From NCBI GenBank assembly GCA_964632945.1, contig CAZWCX010000012.1, forward strand, positions 23,870 through 87,869: a stretch of DNA of 64,000 nucleotides, read 5' to 3'. Below are positions 26,519 through 35,576 of this stretch, one piece after another (the first letter of the stretch is position 1; each line of letters opens with the position of its first letter). Source of the stretch: CAZWCX01 sp964632945 (GTDB lineage: Bacteria > Planctomycetota > MHYJ01 > WSZJ01 > CAZWCX01). The notes beneath the pieces were generated by a model that saw only the letters and a list, made by a program, of their open reading frames with translations, had not been told where the DNA came from and made no database searches. Both the position numbers and the translations under genes were made by a program.

Positions 26519-27885
26519 ACAACGGATCGGCGAGCGGGCCGCGGGTGGCCTGGTTCGACTGCGCCACGGGGGCGAGCGGAGACATGATCCTGGGGGCCCT
26601 CGTGGATGCCGGCGCGGACGTGAAGCGACTCCGGGCGGCGCTGCGCTCCCTCCCGGTCACCGGGTGGCGTCTGTCGGCGCGATCGGTGCAAAAGCACGGG
26701 CTCGCGGCGACGAAGGTCGACGTGGTCCTCACCGGATCCCGCCGCAAGGGGGCGCCCACGGCCGCCGGCGCGGCGCACGTCGTCGATCCGGGGCACGCGA
26801 TTTCGGAGGCCCACGCCCAGGGTCACGCGCATCCGCACACGCATGGCGCCAAACCCGCGCCGGCCGGGGCGCGAAAATCCGCCGCCGCGGGCGCCGTCCC
26901 CCATGTGGCCTTGGCGGATATCCTGCACACCCTCCGGCACAGCCGGCTCCCCGAAGGGATTTCCCGCCGCGCCGTTCGTGTGTTCGAGGCCCTGGGCCGC
27001 GAGGAGGCGGGCATTCATGGGATCCCTCTCGCGCGGGTGCACTTTCACGAGGTCGGTGCCGTCGACGCCCTGGTCGATATCGTCGGCGCGCTGCTCGCGC
27101 TCGATCTCCTCGGCGTGAGCGCGGTGCATGTGTCGGCGTTGCCCATGTCGCGGGGCACGGTCCGCTGCGCCCACGGGATCCTGCCCGTCCCCGCCCCCGC
27201 GACACTCGGGCTCCTGCGCGGAGCGCCCTGGGTTCCCACCCCCCTCGAGGGCGAACTCGTCACGCCGACCGCCGCCGCGATCTTCGCGTGCGAGGCCGCG
27301 AGCTTCGGGTCTTTCCCCGCCATGGTCCTCGAACGGGTCGGCTATGGCGCCGGGACCCGCGACCTGCCGGATCGCGCCAACGTCCTCCGCGTCCTCCTGG
27401 GATCGGCTTCCTCCCCGACCGCGGTCACGCGGCCACCCTCCGAGCGCGTCTGGGTGGTCGAGGCGAGTCTGGACGACGCCCCCGGGGAGGCGGTCGGATA
27501 CGCCTTCGAACGACTGTTTGCGGCCGGCGCGCTCGACGTGCACGCGGTCCCGGTGCACATGAAAAAGAATCGCCCCGGTGTGGTCCTCTCCGCCATCGTC
27601 CCGGAGTCCGCCCTCCTCCGCGTCGAGGGCGTTTTCCTCCGCGAGACTACAACCTTCGGCGTGCGGCGTCACGCGGTCGAGCGCTCCGTCCTCCCCCGCG
27701 AGCGGAAGACGGTGCGCACCCGGTTCGGTCCGGTGCGGGTGAAGGTCGGCCTCCTCGGCGGCGAGGTCGTGACGGTCCATCCCGAGTACGAAGACTGTCG
27801 CGCGCTGGCCGAAAAGAAGGGCGTCCCCTTGCGCACCGTCATCGCCGCCGCCCACGAGGCCTGGAGCCGCCTGCACAAGGTCTAG
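26515..27885 (+). CDS. larC: LarC nickel-insertion protein
   Basis: A 456-residue LarC, which inserts nickel into pyridinium-3,5-bisthiocarboxylic acid mononucleotide using CTP to finish the NPN cofactor of lactate racemase and relatives. N-terminal hallmark WFDCATGASGDMILGALVDAG, then a His-rich linker (GHAHPHTHG) near residue 105 that fits metal handling, then VHFHEVGAVDALVDIVGA and LVTPTAAAI; the C-terminal ferredoxin-like part follows without the frameshift known in lactobacilli. The start is GTG at 26515, with GGAGGAGGGG upstream. larB and larE, needed for the cofactor, are not in this window. Confidence 0.93.
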   Translation: MNNGSASGPRVAWFDCATGASGDMILGALVDAGADVKRLRAALRSLPVTGWRLSARSVQKHGLAATKVDVVLTGSRRKGAPTAAGAAHVVDPGHAISEAHAQGHAHPHTHGAKPAPAGARKSAAAGAVPHVALADILHTLRHSRLPEGISRRAVRVFEALGREEAGIHGIPLARVHFHEVGAVDALVDIVGALLALDLLGVSAVHVSALPMSRGTVRCAHGILPVPAPATLGLLRGAPWVPTPLEGELVTPTAAAIFACEAASFGSFPAMVLERVGYGAGTRDLPDRANVLRVLLGSASSPTAVTRPPSERVWVVEASLDDAPGEAVGYAFERLFAAGALDVHAVPVHMKKNRPGVVLSAIVPESALLRVEGVFLRETTTFGVRRHAVERSVLPRERKTVRTRFGPVRVKVGLLGGEVVTVHPEYEDCRALAEKKGVPLRTVIAAAHEAWSRLHKV

Positions 27886-27899
27886 ACCCCAGTTTTTCA

Positions 27900-27926
27900 T
27901 TGACAGCGGTCTGCTTCGATGATAAT
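27900..27926 (+). promoter_or_regulatory. Promoter of the GntR-GMC operon
   Basis: TTGACA (27900-27905) with GATAAT (27921-27926), spacer 15, or TAATTG at 17. It starts 14 bases after larC and supports the TTG start at 27968. Confidence 0.6.
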
Positions 27927-27967
27927 TGGATGAACCACCTGATGACTGTTCGATCGGGAGAAGATCC

Positions 27968-28711
27968 TTGAAGTTGCAACCCGTCGTCCGCAAAGGGGTC
28001 GCTCAGGAGATCGTCGAGCAACTGCGCGAGCAGATCCTGTCCGGGGGGATCGCCCCCGGGGCTTCCTTGCCCGCGGAACGGCGACTGGCCGAAGCGTTCG
28101 GCGTGAACCGGTTGACGGTGCGCCAGGCGATCGCGCGCCTGGAGGCCCTGGGGTTGGTGCAGGCGCACCACGGCAGCGGGACCCGGGTGCTCGACTTTCG
28201 CCGCTCGGCGGATGTCGGACTGCTGACCGACCTGATGACGGTCCGTCGGGGCGATCGCGCCCTGTCGACCCGGGTCTTGCGCGATCTCCTGGAGGTGCGC
28301 AGGGTCATCGCCATCGAGGTGGTGGCGCTGGTGGCCGCGCGGGCCGGGGAGCAGGATCTGCGGGACCTGCGCGCCCTGGCGCAGGAGCAGGCGGCGCGCA
28401 CCGGGGATCGGCCGGCCTTCGTGCGCGGCGACCTCGAGTTCACGCGTCGGATGGTGCAGGCCTGCGGCAACCTCGCGATGGAACTCCTGTTCAACACCGT
28501 GGCGCGCTTCGTCGGCGTCCACGAGGACGTGGCGGCGGCGATGTATGCCGAACCGGAACAAGTCGCGCTCCAGTATCCGGGTGTGATTCAGCTCGTGGAG
28601 GCCCGGCAGGGGGATTTGGCTCGGACCCTCGTGCGCTCGACGCTGGAGTCGTTGGACGCACAGACCCTGGCCCGATTCGATGCCCTGCGGAAAGGAGAAT
28701 CCGGCTCATGA
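27968..28711 (+). CDS. GntR/FadR-family transcription regulator
   Basis: A 247-residue regulator. The N-terminal winged helix-turn-helix (LREQILSGGIAPGASLPAER, then FGVNRLTVRQAIARLEALG) is typical GntR. The all-helical C-terminal part with LEFTRRMVQACGN and conserved Asp/His positions is FCD-like, which binds acyl-CoA or carboxylate ligands in FadR relatives. The start is TTG at 27968, with GGGAG nine bases before; the longer frame would overlap the promoter. It overlaps the next gene as ATGA and leads a four-gene operon ending in a GMC oxidoreductase, so it probably senses that pathway's substrate or product. Confidence 0.88.
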   Translation: MKLQPVVRKGVAQEIVEQLREQILSGGIAPGASLPAERRLAEAFGVNRLTVRQAIARLEALGLVQAHHGSGTRVLDFRRSADVGLLTDLMTVRRGDRALSTRVLRDLLEVRRVIAIEVVALVAARAGEQDLRDLRALAQEQAARTGDRPAFVRGDLEFTRRMVQACGNLAMELLFNTVARFVGVHEDVAAAMYAEPEQVALQYPGVIQLVEARQGDLARTLVRSTLESLDAQTLARFDALRKGESGS

Positions 28712-29223
28712 CCCTGGCGGATCGGTGGCGAGCGGCCCCACGCGACGTGCGCTGGTTCCAAGCCGTCTTCACGTTTCTCACGCTCAACTTCCTCCTGCCT
28801 TCCGTTGGCTACCTGGCGGCCCCGGAGCTCGCCATGGAGTCGTTTCGGGAGATCGGCGCGTGGCTGGGTGCGCCCGCGTATCCGGTCGCAGAGGAGAGCA
28901 TCGTCTGGCGGACCCTGGCGGCCACGAATGTGGCGACCCTGGGCGTGATGTGTCTCCTCCTGCAATGGGACGTCGTCCGGTACCATCCCGTGCTCCTGCC
29001 CCTGGTCTTCCTCAAGGGCAGCACCGCGCTTGTCTTTCTCGGGCAGTACGCGCTCGTCCTTTCCTACCCCGGCTTCCTGGCGGTGTTTTTCTGGGACGCA
29101 CTGGCGGTGGCGCTGATACTTGGGCTGGTGCCGCGGGCACGCCGGTCCCTCCTGGCGTCGTCGGTTGCCGGCCGTGCGGGGGCGAACGCCATGGCCGCGG
29201 CTCCGGCGGAGGGTCGGGTGTGA
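28708..29223 (+). CDS. Unknown four-helix membrane protein
   Basis: A 171-residue protein with four predicted membrane helices (about residues 18-36, 66-86, 92-112 and 115-137) and a cytoplasmic basic C-terminus. I do not recognise the family. Start and stop overlap both neighbours (ATGA at 28708, GTGA at 29220), so it is made stoichiometrically with the GntR regulator and GMC oxidase subunits and may anchor or service the oxidase. Confidence 0.75.
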   Translation: MTLADRWRAAPRDVRWFQAVFTFLTLNFLLPSVGYLAAPELAMESFREIGAWLGAPAYPVAEESIVWRTLAATNVATLGVMCLLLQWDVVRYHPVLLPLVFLKGSTALVFLGQYALVLSYPGFLAVFFWDALAVALILGLVPRARRSLLASSVAGRAGANAMAAAPAEGRV

Positions 29224-29597
29224 GGCTGACCCGACTGGAAAGGCGGCTGGCCCGGCGGGCGTTCCGAATCGCGTTGCCGGGCGGGGTGCACCCGGCCGTT
29301 CCGCGCGGTCCGGCGGACGGGGACGTCGACGAGTTCCTGGACGCCTTCTTCGGACACGCGCCGTGGGGACCGGGGATGGCCCTCCGGGTCGTCCTGGCGG
29401 TGGCCGGGGTGTGGCCTGCGCTCCTGCTGGGATGGTGGTTCCGCAGTCGGTTCTACCTCCTGAAAGAGCTCGGCGTTCTGGTGAAGGCGCTGGCGCTGCT
29501 GGCCCTGGGGACCGATCCGGACGCCGAGCAGGAGCTTCGCGCGGACCGTTCCGCGCGCGCGCCGGTCCCGGCCGGCGAGGGGAGGGTGCGGACGTGA
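29220..29597 (+). CDS. Small protein preceding the GMC oxidoreductase (probable small subunit)
   Basis: A 125-residue protein: a helical N-terminal half (VDEFLDAFFGH) and one hydrophobic segment (MALRVVLAVAGVWPALLLGWW) followed by FYLLKELGVLVKALALLALG. In long-chain alcohol and sterol oxidases of the GMC group an N-terminal helical region of similar kind precedes the FAD domain, so this looks like that region encoded apart. The start is GTG at 29220, overlapping the previous stop; its own stop overlaps the GMC start as GTGA. Confidence 0.65.
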   Translation: MRLTRLERRLARRAFRIALPGGVHPAVPRGPADGDVDEFLDAFFGHAPWGPGMALRVVLAVAGVWPALLLGWWFRSRFYLLKELGVLVKALALLALGTDPDAEQELRADRSARAPVPAGEGRVRT

Positions 29598-31135
29598 CGG
29601 GCGCTTGGACGGACGCCGGAGCCTGGGCGCGCGCCGGGCGGATGACGGACGAGTCAGCCGACTTCGCCGTGATCGGCAGCGGCGCGGCCGGCGGGACGGT
29701 GGCTCGGGTGCTCGCCGCGCGGGGGTTCTCGGTGGTCGTCCTCGAGGAGGGCCCCGCGCCGGATCGCGCGCGCGCGGCTCGCGGCCTGGTGTCGGCCATG
29801 ACGCACCTTTTTCGGGGGCAGGGGCTGACCGCGATGACCGGGCGTTCGGTGATCCCGTACCTGCAGGGCCGCTGCCTCGGCGGCTCGACCGTCATCAACT
29901 CCGCCATCTGCTGGCGGCTCCCCGAGGACGCCTGGGCACGTTGCTGGGCGGATTCGGGGCTGGCCGCTGCCGTTCCGCTGGAGGCGCTCGAAACCGCGTA
30001 CGCGGCGCTCGAGGCGGAACTCGCGGTGCGTCCGGTCCCCGAGACCCGGCTCAACGGCAACGACCGCCGGATGCGGGAGGCCTGCGCCACCCTCGGCTGG
30101 CGTGGACGGGCGATCCATCGCAACGAGCGCGACTGCACGGGGAGCGCGCTCTGTCTGCAGGGGTGTCCGGGCGGACGCAAGCAAAGCGTCGACGTGACGT
30201 TTCTCCCTCGCGCGGCGCGCGCGGGCGCCCGTGTGTATGCGGGGTGCGAGGCGGTGGGCCTCGGTCGGGAGGGGGGACGGGTGGCCTGGGTGGAGGCGCG
30301 CGGCGCGGGTCCGGATGCGCCCCCGCAGGCACGGTTGCGCGTGCGGACCCGGCGCGGGGTGGTGCTCGCGGCCAGCGCGATCCAGACCCCCTGCCTCCTG
30401 CGGCGCTGGGGGGCGGGCAATCCGGCCCATGTCGGCGCGCACTTCCGCGTTCACCCCGGCGCCGCCATGGTGGGGGAGTTCGATCCACCGGTCCGGATGT
30501 GGGAAGGGGCGACCCAGGGTTGGGAGTCGGACGCGTTTCGGCGGCAGGGGTTCAAATTCGAGACCATTGCGCTGCCGTTCGAGCTCGGGGCGGTTCGTTT
30601 GCCGGGGTTCGGACCCGCGCTCGCCCGGACGCTCGGAGACTGGGGGCGGTTCGCCTGCTGGGCCGTCCAGGTGCGCGCGGAGGCGGAGGGATCCGTCCGC
30701 CCCGGTTGGTGGGGCCCCCGCGTCCGCTTCACGCCCTCGGAATGGGACATGCGGCGGATGCGTCGGGGGCTGTCGATCCTGGCGCGCATGATGTTCGCTG
30801 CGGGGGCGCGCGCCGTGTATCCCGGGGTCGGCGGGTTGCCGGAGCGCCTCGACTCCCCCGACCAGGCGGGACTCCTGCGTCGCGGTCCTCTCGACCCACG
30901 GGCCTACAAAATGATCGCCACCCATCTCTTCGGCACCGCGCGCATGTCCCTCCACCCGCGGGACGGGGTCGTGGGTCCCGACTTCCAGGTGCACGACACC
31001 CCGGGGCTCTACGTCGCCGACTCTTCCGTCTTCCCCAACAATCTCGGGGTCAACCCCCAGCACACGATCATGGCCACCGCCTGGGTGGCCGCCGAACGCT
31101 GGGCCGCCCGGACCGCTCCGACCCTGCGCTCCTGA
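29594..31135 (+). CDS. GMC-family FAD oxidoreductase (long-chain alcohol/sterol oxidase-like)
   Basis: A 513-residue flavoprotein. The dinucleotide site FAVIGSGAAGGTVARVLA lies at about residues 24-42, the FAD-binding GRCLGGSTVINSAICW near 95, and the C-terminal GMC signature with the active His-bearing NPQHTIMATAWVAAE near 488. A short Cys-rich element CTGSALCLQGCPGGRKQS near 182 is typical of the subgroup oxidising hydrophobic primary alcohols or sterols. The start GTG at 29594 overlaps the previous stop, giving a run of three coupled junctions. Probable inner-membrane association via the two upstream small proteins. Confidence 0.88.
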   Translation: MTGAWTDAGAWARAGRMTDESADFAVIGSGAAGGTVARVLAARGFSVVVLEEGPAPDRARAARGLVSAMTHLFRGQGLTAMTGRSVIPYLQGRCLGGSTVINSAICWRLPEDAWARCWADSGLAAAVPLEALETAYAALEAELAVRPVPETRLNGNDRRMREACATLGWRGRAIHRNERDCTGSALCLQGCPGGRKQSVDVTFLPRAARAGARVYAGCEAVGLGREGGRVAWVEARGAGPDAPPQARLRVRTRRGVVLAASAIQTPCLLRRWGAGNPAHVGAHFRVHPGAAMVGEFDPPVRMWEGATQGWESDAFRRQGFKFETIALPFELGAVRLPGFGPALARTLGDWGRFACWAVQVRAEAEGSVRPGWWGPRVRFTPSEWDMRRMRRGLSILARMMFAAGARAVYPGVGGLPERLDSPDQAGLLRRGPLDPRAYKMIATHLFGTARMSLHPRDGVVGPDFQVHDTPGLYVADSSVFPNNLGVNPQHTIMATAWVAAERWAARTAPTLRS

Positions 31136-31164
31136 GGGGCCGCCGGACGGGAAGCACAATCCGA

Positions 31165-31193
31165 TTGCCTTTGCCGCCCAACCTGCGTATCAT
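31165..31193 (+). promoter_or_regulatory. Promoter of miaB
   Basis: TTGCCT (31165-31170), a 17-base spacer and TATCAT (31188-31193), about 60 bases before the ATG. Confidence 0.65.
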
Positions 31194-31252
31194 GCGGAGT
31201 TTGCCGCGCAACTTGAGCCGCGCCGCGCCTCCTCTCGCCCGCGAGACCCGAC

Positions 31253-32677
31253 ATGACCGACAAGCGTGTCTTCTTCGAAACCTACGGTTGCCAGATGAAC
31301 AAACTGGACTCCGAGATGATCCTCGGAGACCTGATGCGGGACGGCTATGCCGAGACCACTCGCGAGGACGACGCGGACGTCATCCTCATCAACACCTGCA
31401 GTGTCCGCGAGCACGCGGAGGACAAGGTCTTCTCCCGCGTCGGCGAACTGCGCGCCCTCAAGCGCCGCAATCCGGCGGTCGTGATCGGCATCGTCGGGTG
31501 CATGGCGCAGAAAGAGGGGGACACCCTGATCAAGCGGATGCCGCACGTCGACCTCGTGTGCGGCACGCACCAGTATCCCCAAGTGGCTCGCTACGTGCGC
31601 CAGATCCAGGAAGGCGGGCTGCCGATCGTCTCCATCGACGAGGCCGACGGCGAGGACCTCGACTGGAAGAGGAACCCGCACGCCCGCTCCACGCCCTTCA
31701 GCGCCTACGTGCTGGCGATGAAGGGGTGCGACTGCCGCTGCACCTTCTGTGTCGTTCCCTACACCCGCGGGACCGAGCTCAGTCGTCCGATCGAGGACGT
31801 CGTCGCGGAGGTCCGCCGGTTGACGGAAGACGGCGTCGTCGAAGTGACGCTCATCGGCCAGAATATCACCTCGTATGGAAAGAACCTGAGCCCGTCCGCG
31901 CCGCAGTTTCCGCTGGTCGACGCGCGGCCCGAGCGCAAGCCGGAACGCTGGGAAGTCAGCCTCGCCCGACTGCTGCGGGGGGTCGCCGCGCTCCCCGCCA
32001 TCCGGCGCGTGCGCTTCCTCACCGGCCACCCGTCGTTCGTCGACGGCGAACTGTTCGAGACCCTGCGCGAGGTCCCCAAGATCTGCCCCTACCTGCATGT
32101 GCCGGCGCAGTCGGGCTCCGATCGGATCCTGAAGCGGATGAAGCGCGGGTACACGCGCGGGGAATACCTGGACATGGTGGCGCGCGGACGCGAGGCGATC
32201 CCGGACCTCGCCTTCACCAGCGACTTCATCGTCGGGTTCCCGGGCGAGACGGACGAGGACTTCCAGGCCTCCATCGACCTGATGGAGCGCGTGCGCTTCC
32301 AGGGTTCGTTCGTCTTCAAGTACTCGCCGCGTCCGCACACCCCCGCCTTCAAGCTTCCCGACGACGTGCCCGGAACCGTGAAAAAGGAGCGCAACCAGGT
32401 CCTGCTCAAGCTGCAGGAACGCCATTCGGCGGAGCACGCCGCGGCATGGGTGGGCCGCGAGGTCGAGGTCCTGTTCGAGGGGCCGTCCAAGACCAACCCG
32501 CACCGACAGGCCGGACGCACCCGCTGGAACCAGATCACCGTCGTCGAGGATCCGCGCTCCCTGGCCGGACGCTTCGCCCGCGTCCGCGTGACGCGCGCCA
32601 CCGCGCTCACGCTCTTCGGGGAACTCGTGGACCAGCCGGTCGCTGCGCCTTCACCGGAGCCTTCCCATGCTCGCTAA
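31253..32677 (+). CDS. miaB: tRNA-2-methylthio-N6-isopentenyladenosine synthase MiaB
   Basis: A 474-residue radical-SAM methylthiotransferase that thiomethylates A37 of tRNAs reading UNN codons. The N-terminal UPF0004 domain holds the auxiliary cluster Cys residues (FETYGCQMN, NTCSVREHAE, IVGCMAQKEG). The SAM cluster motif is GCDCRCTFCVVPYTRG near residue 159, with one extra Cys inside CxxxCxxC. The TRAM domain for tRNA follows from about 400. The last 11 bases overlap the next gene, an FHA protein. Confidence 0.95.
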   Translation: MTDKRVFFETYGCQMNKLDSEMILGDLMRDGYAETTREDDADVILINTCSVREHAEDKVFSRVGELRALKRRNPAVVIGIVGCMAQKEGDTLIKRMPHVDLVCGTHQYPQVARYVRQIQEGGLPIVSIDEADGEDLDWKRNPHARSTPFSAYVLAMKGCDCRCTFCVVPYTRGTELSRPIEDVVAEVRRLTEDGVVEVTLIGQNITSYGKNLSPSAPQFPLVDARPERKPERWEVSLARLLRGVAALPAIRRVRFLTGHPSFVDGELFETLREVPKICPYLHVPAQSGSDRILKRMKRGYTRGEYLDMVARGREAIPDLAFTSDFIVGFPGETDEDFQASIDLMERVRFQGSFVFKYSPRPHTPAFKLPDDVPGTVKKERNQVLLKLQERHSAEHAAAWVGREVEVLFEGPSKTNPHRQAGRTRWNQITVVEDPRSLAGRFARVRVTRATALTLFGELVDQPVAAPSPEPSHAR

Positions 32678-34214
32678 GCTGAGTGTCGTCACCCGCGACG
32701 GGCGGGAACGGGTCCACCCGATCCTCGACGACCGGGTCTATATCCTCGGCCGCGGGGAACGCGTCGACATCCGCGTTCCCGACAACAGTTGCTCGCGCAG
32801 TCACTGCATCATCGAGAAGAAAGGCGATGCCTTCACCGTCTTCGACCTCACCAGCTCGAACGGGACCCTCCTGAACGGCCAGCGTCTCGGCGACACGACC
32901 TCCCTCAGCGACGGTGACGAGATTCAGATCGGGGAGACGCGGATGCGCTTCTCGTACGTCCCCGACCAGGAGCGCTTCGCCCTGCTGACCGAGGTCCCCG
33001 AGGAGGGGGAATTCGACCCGCTCGCGCCCGCCAAGCGGTTCGTCGGGTGGCGCGAGGGGGTGCTCGATTCGTCGATCATCGAGCCGCAGGATTCCTCTTC
33101 CGAGACGCGGATGATCAACGTCAAGGACCTCCAGGCGGCCGAGGCGAACGGCTTCGGGGACGAAGAGTCCGACGACGAGCCGGCCGTCGACCTCGAGGAG
33201 GTGGCCGCCGACGAATCGGGGGATGGAGCGGCCGGAGGGATGGCCGAGGCCGGCGGCCTGGATCTCGATACGGGAGGGGACGGGGGAGTCGACGATTCCG
33301 GGCAAAGCGAGGATACCGAGGTCGCGGCCGAGGAGACCGACTCGGCCGGGAGCGTCGCCGGCACGGAATCCGGCGGGGACGGCTTCGAGCTCGAGGAGGA
33401 CGGCGGCGGCGATTCGTCGCTTCCGGCGAACGGCGGCTTCGAGTTGGAACCCCAGGCCTCCGACGCGGCCGCGGAGTCGCCCGAATTCGAGCTCGAAGAG
33501 TCGGAGGCGCCGGCCCAGCCGAAATCGGCCGGGCCCAAGCCGGTCGCGGGTGCCGGGGGCGAGGCGCCGCCTCCGCCGAAGAAGAAACTGAAACCGGTAC
33601 CGCCGCCGAGGCCCGCGCCCCCGGCGGCGCCGCCGCCGGGCACCGGCGAAGACGATTTCGACATGGGGGAGGCCCCGCCCACCGATCCGGAGGAGGAAGC
33701 GTTCGCCCGGCACGTCGTCGAGTTGGGCTTCCTCGACGAGGACAAGGTCTCGCTCGCGCGCATGCAGCGCGAGATGGAGAGTTCGGACAAGCCCCTCGGC
33801 ATGTACCTCGTCGACCGCAAGCTTCTCAACTGGGACCAGCTCAAGCAGGTCCTGGCGATGCAGCAATCGGGCTTTTCGGACGAGGCGGAACGCCGCTGGA
33901 CCAAGCGGGAGAATGTGCTCTTCGGCAAGCTCGCCGTGAAGAAGGAGTTCATCTCCGGTGAACAGCTCGAGGAATGCCTCGCCGAGCAGAAGCGCCTCAC
34001 ACCCAAGCGCAACATCGGCGAGATCCTGGTCATCAAGGGCTTCATGACCAAGAATCAGGTGGAGGCGGTCTTGCGCGCGCAGCAGCGCGAGGTGCTTCGC
34101 TGCACGGAATGCGACGCGGCCTACATGGTGGGGAACATGGCGCCGGGCCGCAAGCTGAAGTGCAAGACCTGCGGCACGATGCTCACGGTGCCGGAGGCGG
34201 CCGATCCCAGATAA
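32667..34214 (+). CDS. FHA protein with two GspE/PilB-N-like modules and a zinc ribbon
   Basis: A 515-residue cytoplasmic protein. An FHA domain occupies 1-97 (CSRSHCIIEKK, TSSNGTLLNGQRL). Residues 110-340 are acidic, then Pro-rich and disordered. Two consecutive modules follow at about 341-405 and 415-478 of the kind FGKLAVKKEFISGEQLEECL then IGEILVIKGFMTKNQVEAVL, which matches the N-terminal domain of GspE/PilB ATPases (there a c-di-GMP-binding region in MshE). It ends in a four-Cys zinc ribbon (CTEC...CKTC). It overlaps miaB. It has no ATPase, so it probably works as an adaptor for the FHA-PilB-like protein encoded at 38656. Confidence 0.82.
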   Translation: MLAKLSVVTRDGRERVHPILDDRVYILGRGERVDIRVPDNSCSRSHCIIEKKGDAFTVFDLTSSNGTLLNGQRLGDTTSLSDGDEIQIGETRMRFSYVPDQERFALLTEVPEEGEFDPLAPAKRFVGWREGVLDSSIIEPQDSSSETRMINVKDLQAAEANGFGDEESDDEPAVDLEEVAADESGDGAAGGMAEAGGLDLDTGGDGGVDDSGQSEDTEVAAEETDSAGSVAGTESGGDGFELEEDGGGDSSLPANGGFELEPQASDAAAESPEFELEESEAPAQPKSAGPKPVAGAGGEAPPPPKKKLKPVPPPRPAPPAAPPPGTGEDDFDMGEAPPTDPEEEAFARHVVELGFLDEDKVSLARMQREMESSDKPLGMYLVDRKLLNWDQLKQVLAMQQSGFSDEAERRWTKRENVLFGKLAVKKEFISGEQLEECLAEQKRLTPKRNIGEILVIKGFMTKNQVEAVLRAQQREVLRCTECDAAYMVGNMAPGRKLKCKTCGTMLTVPEAADPR

Positions 34215-34340
34215 GCCGGCGGACTTCCCCAGACCGGCGACGGGGCGCCCGGGATTGCGACCGCCGCAGGAGGTCGAGGCGCCGCCGGTCGCCGTCCCCG
34301 GGGAGGCGCCGTCGCCTCCCGACCCGGCTCGCGCCCAAAG

Positions 34341-34356
34341 GCGCCGCCGGCGGCGC
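34341..34356. repeat. GC-rich palindrome between convergent genes
   Basis: GCGCCGCCGGCGGCGC is a perfect 16-base palindrome in the 183-base interval (34215-34397) between two converging genes; GGCGCCGCCGG also occurs once earlier in the same interval. No other feature is seen there; it may end transcription from both sides. Confidence 0.4.
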
Positions 34357-34397
34357 GTGGGCGGCAGAGAGTCCATCCGACTGCGCCGCGCCCCGGA

Positions 34398-35576
34398 TCA
34401 GCGGCTCCGCTCCGCGTCCTCCACCGACTTCACGCTTGCGCCGTGGAGGGCCTGCAGGCCGGCGTGCCATTTCTTTTCCAACAGTTCCGCCACCCGGTCG
34501 GGTGGGGCGGCGAAAATCTCCGAGAGTCCGGCGATGGCGAGAAACCCGCGCTTGCAGTCGTCGAGCAGCTTGAAGAATCGTTCCCGGGGCATGTTCTGCA
34601 GCAGGAAGCGCGTGAAGCTCGCGCTCTCCCGGTAGAACAGATACTTCTCCGCGGGCGATTCCGGGTACCGGTCGATCGACAGGACGAGGGCGAGCGGGAC
34701 GTATCCCTTTCCGCCGGAGTTGAGCGCCCCGGTCACGACCTTGTCGAAGTACTCGGCGGGGACCGACTCCATCTGCTGCGCGAGTCCCTCGGTCAGCCAG
34801 AGCGGGATCGGGTTCTCGCCGAAGTGCTCGCTCAAGACCAGGTGGGTCAGTTCGTGGGGCAGGGTGTTGGGAAGGAGTTCGCGGTCCATGCGGCCCCTGG
34901 CGTCGAGCTGGAAGAGATCGATCGACCGCTTGACGCGCCAGTCCAGTGCGCCGGTTCCTTCGAAGGCGAACGCGGTTCCGCCGCCGCTCCAGGGTGGATT
35001 TCCCGCCGCCACGTACTCCGCATGGTCCTTGTAAACCGTGATGGGAATCTCGTGGGCCCAGGCGCGATCACCCAGGAAGGTCCGACACAGCGAGTTGAGC
35101 GTTTCCTCCGCGCGCTCGGAGACGAGGCGGGCGAGCTTCGGATTGCGGGCCTTCACGGTGAAGTGGGCGGATTTCACGCTGGTGAAGGCGGCCTCGGTCC
35201 GCGCCAGTTCCGGATCCTGCTCGGGCTCGAGGTGGGTCGCGGCGACGCCCCCGGAGATCATGGCGCGGCAATAGGCGACGTGCTGGGCCGCGGCGGTGCG
35301 GTTGATGCCGCTGCGGGTGATCTGCGCGTAGAGGACCCATGCCTGCTCGGCGGCCGGCCACTCGCGCAGGGCTTCGAGGGCGAGCGCCCTGATGCGGTGC
35401 GCCTCGGCGTTCTCGGGGGCGATCCGGATCTCGGCGTCGGCGAGGTCGCGCGCCTCCGCCGCGCGGCCGGCCGAGAGCGCCTCCTGGGCCCGCGCGGCGG
35501 CATCCTGTCCCCATGCCGGGGAGCAAAGCCAGGCCGCGGCGAGGAGCGCCGCCATCCGTAGGCCGCGCGACGTCAT
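34398..35576 (-). CDS. Exported peptidase-MA-like (gluzincin) protein
   Basis: A 392-residue secreted protein with signal peptide (MTSRGLRMAALLAAAWLCSP, AWG-Q), a short tetratricopeptide-like segment (about 25-110) and a gluzincin domain. NTLPHELTHLVLSEHFG near residue 240 has the HExxH zinc site, and LWLTEGLAQQME carries the third ligand Glu. This is the Peptidase_MA-like group of unknown substrates. The ATG at 35576 starts the signal peptide. If the preceding gene were shifted by one frame its stop would overlap this ATG as ATGA, the usual coupling. Confidence 0.85.
   Translation of the reverse strand: MTSRGLRMAALLAAAWLCSPAWGQDAAARAQEALSAGRAAEARDLADAEIRIAPENAEAHRIRALALEALREWPAAEQAWVLYAQITRSGINRTAAAQHVAYCRAMISGGVAATHLEPEQDPELARTEAAFTSVKSAHFTVKARNPKLARLVSERAEETLNSLCRTFLGDRAWAHEIPITVYKDHAEYVAAGNPPWSGGGTAFAFEGTGALDWRVKRSIDLFQLDARGRMDRELLPNTLPHELTHLVLSEHFGENPIPLWLTEGLAQQMESVPAEYFDKVVTGALNSGGKGYVPLALVLSIDRYPESPAEKYLFYRESASFTRFLLQNMPRERFFKLLDDCKRGFLAIAGLSEIFAAPPDRVAELLEKKWHAGLQALHGASVKSVEDAERSR

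Noticed and set aside
34341..34356. REP-type mobile repeat
   Set aside because: Only one full palindrome and one partial copy in the same gap, too little to call a repeat family.
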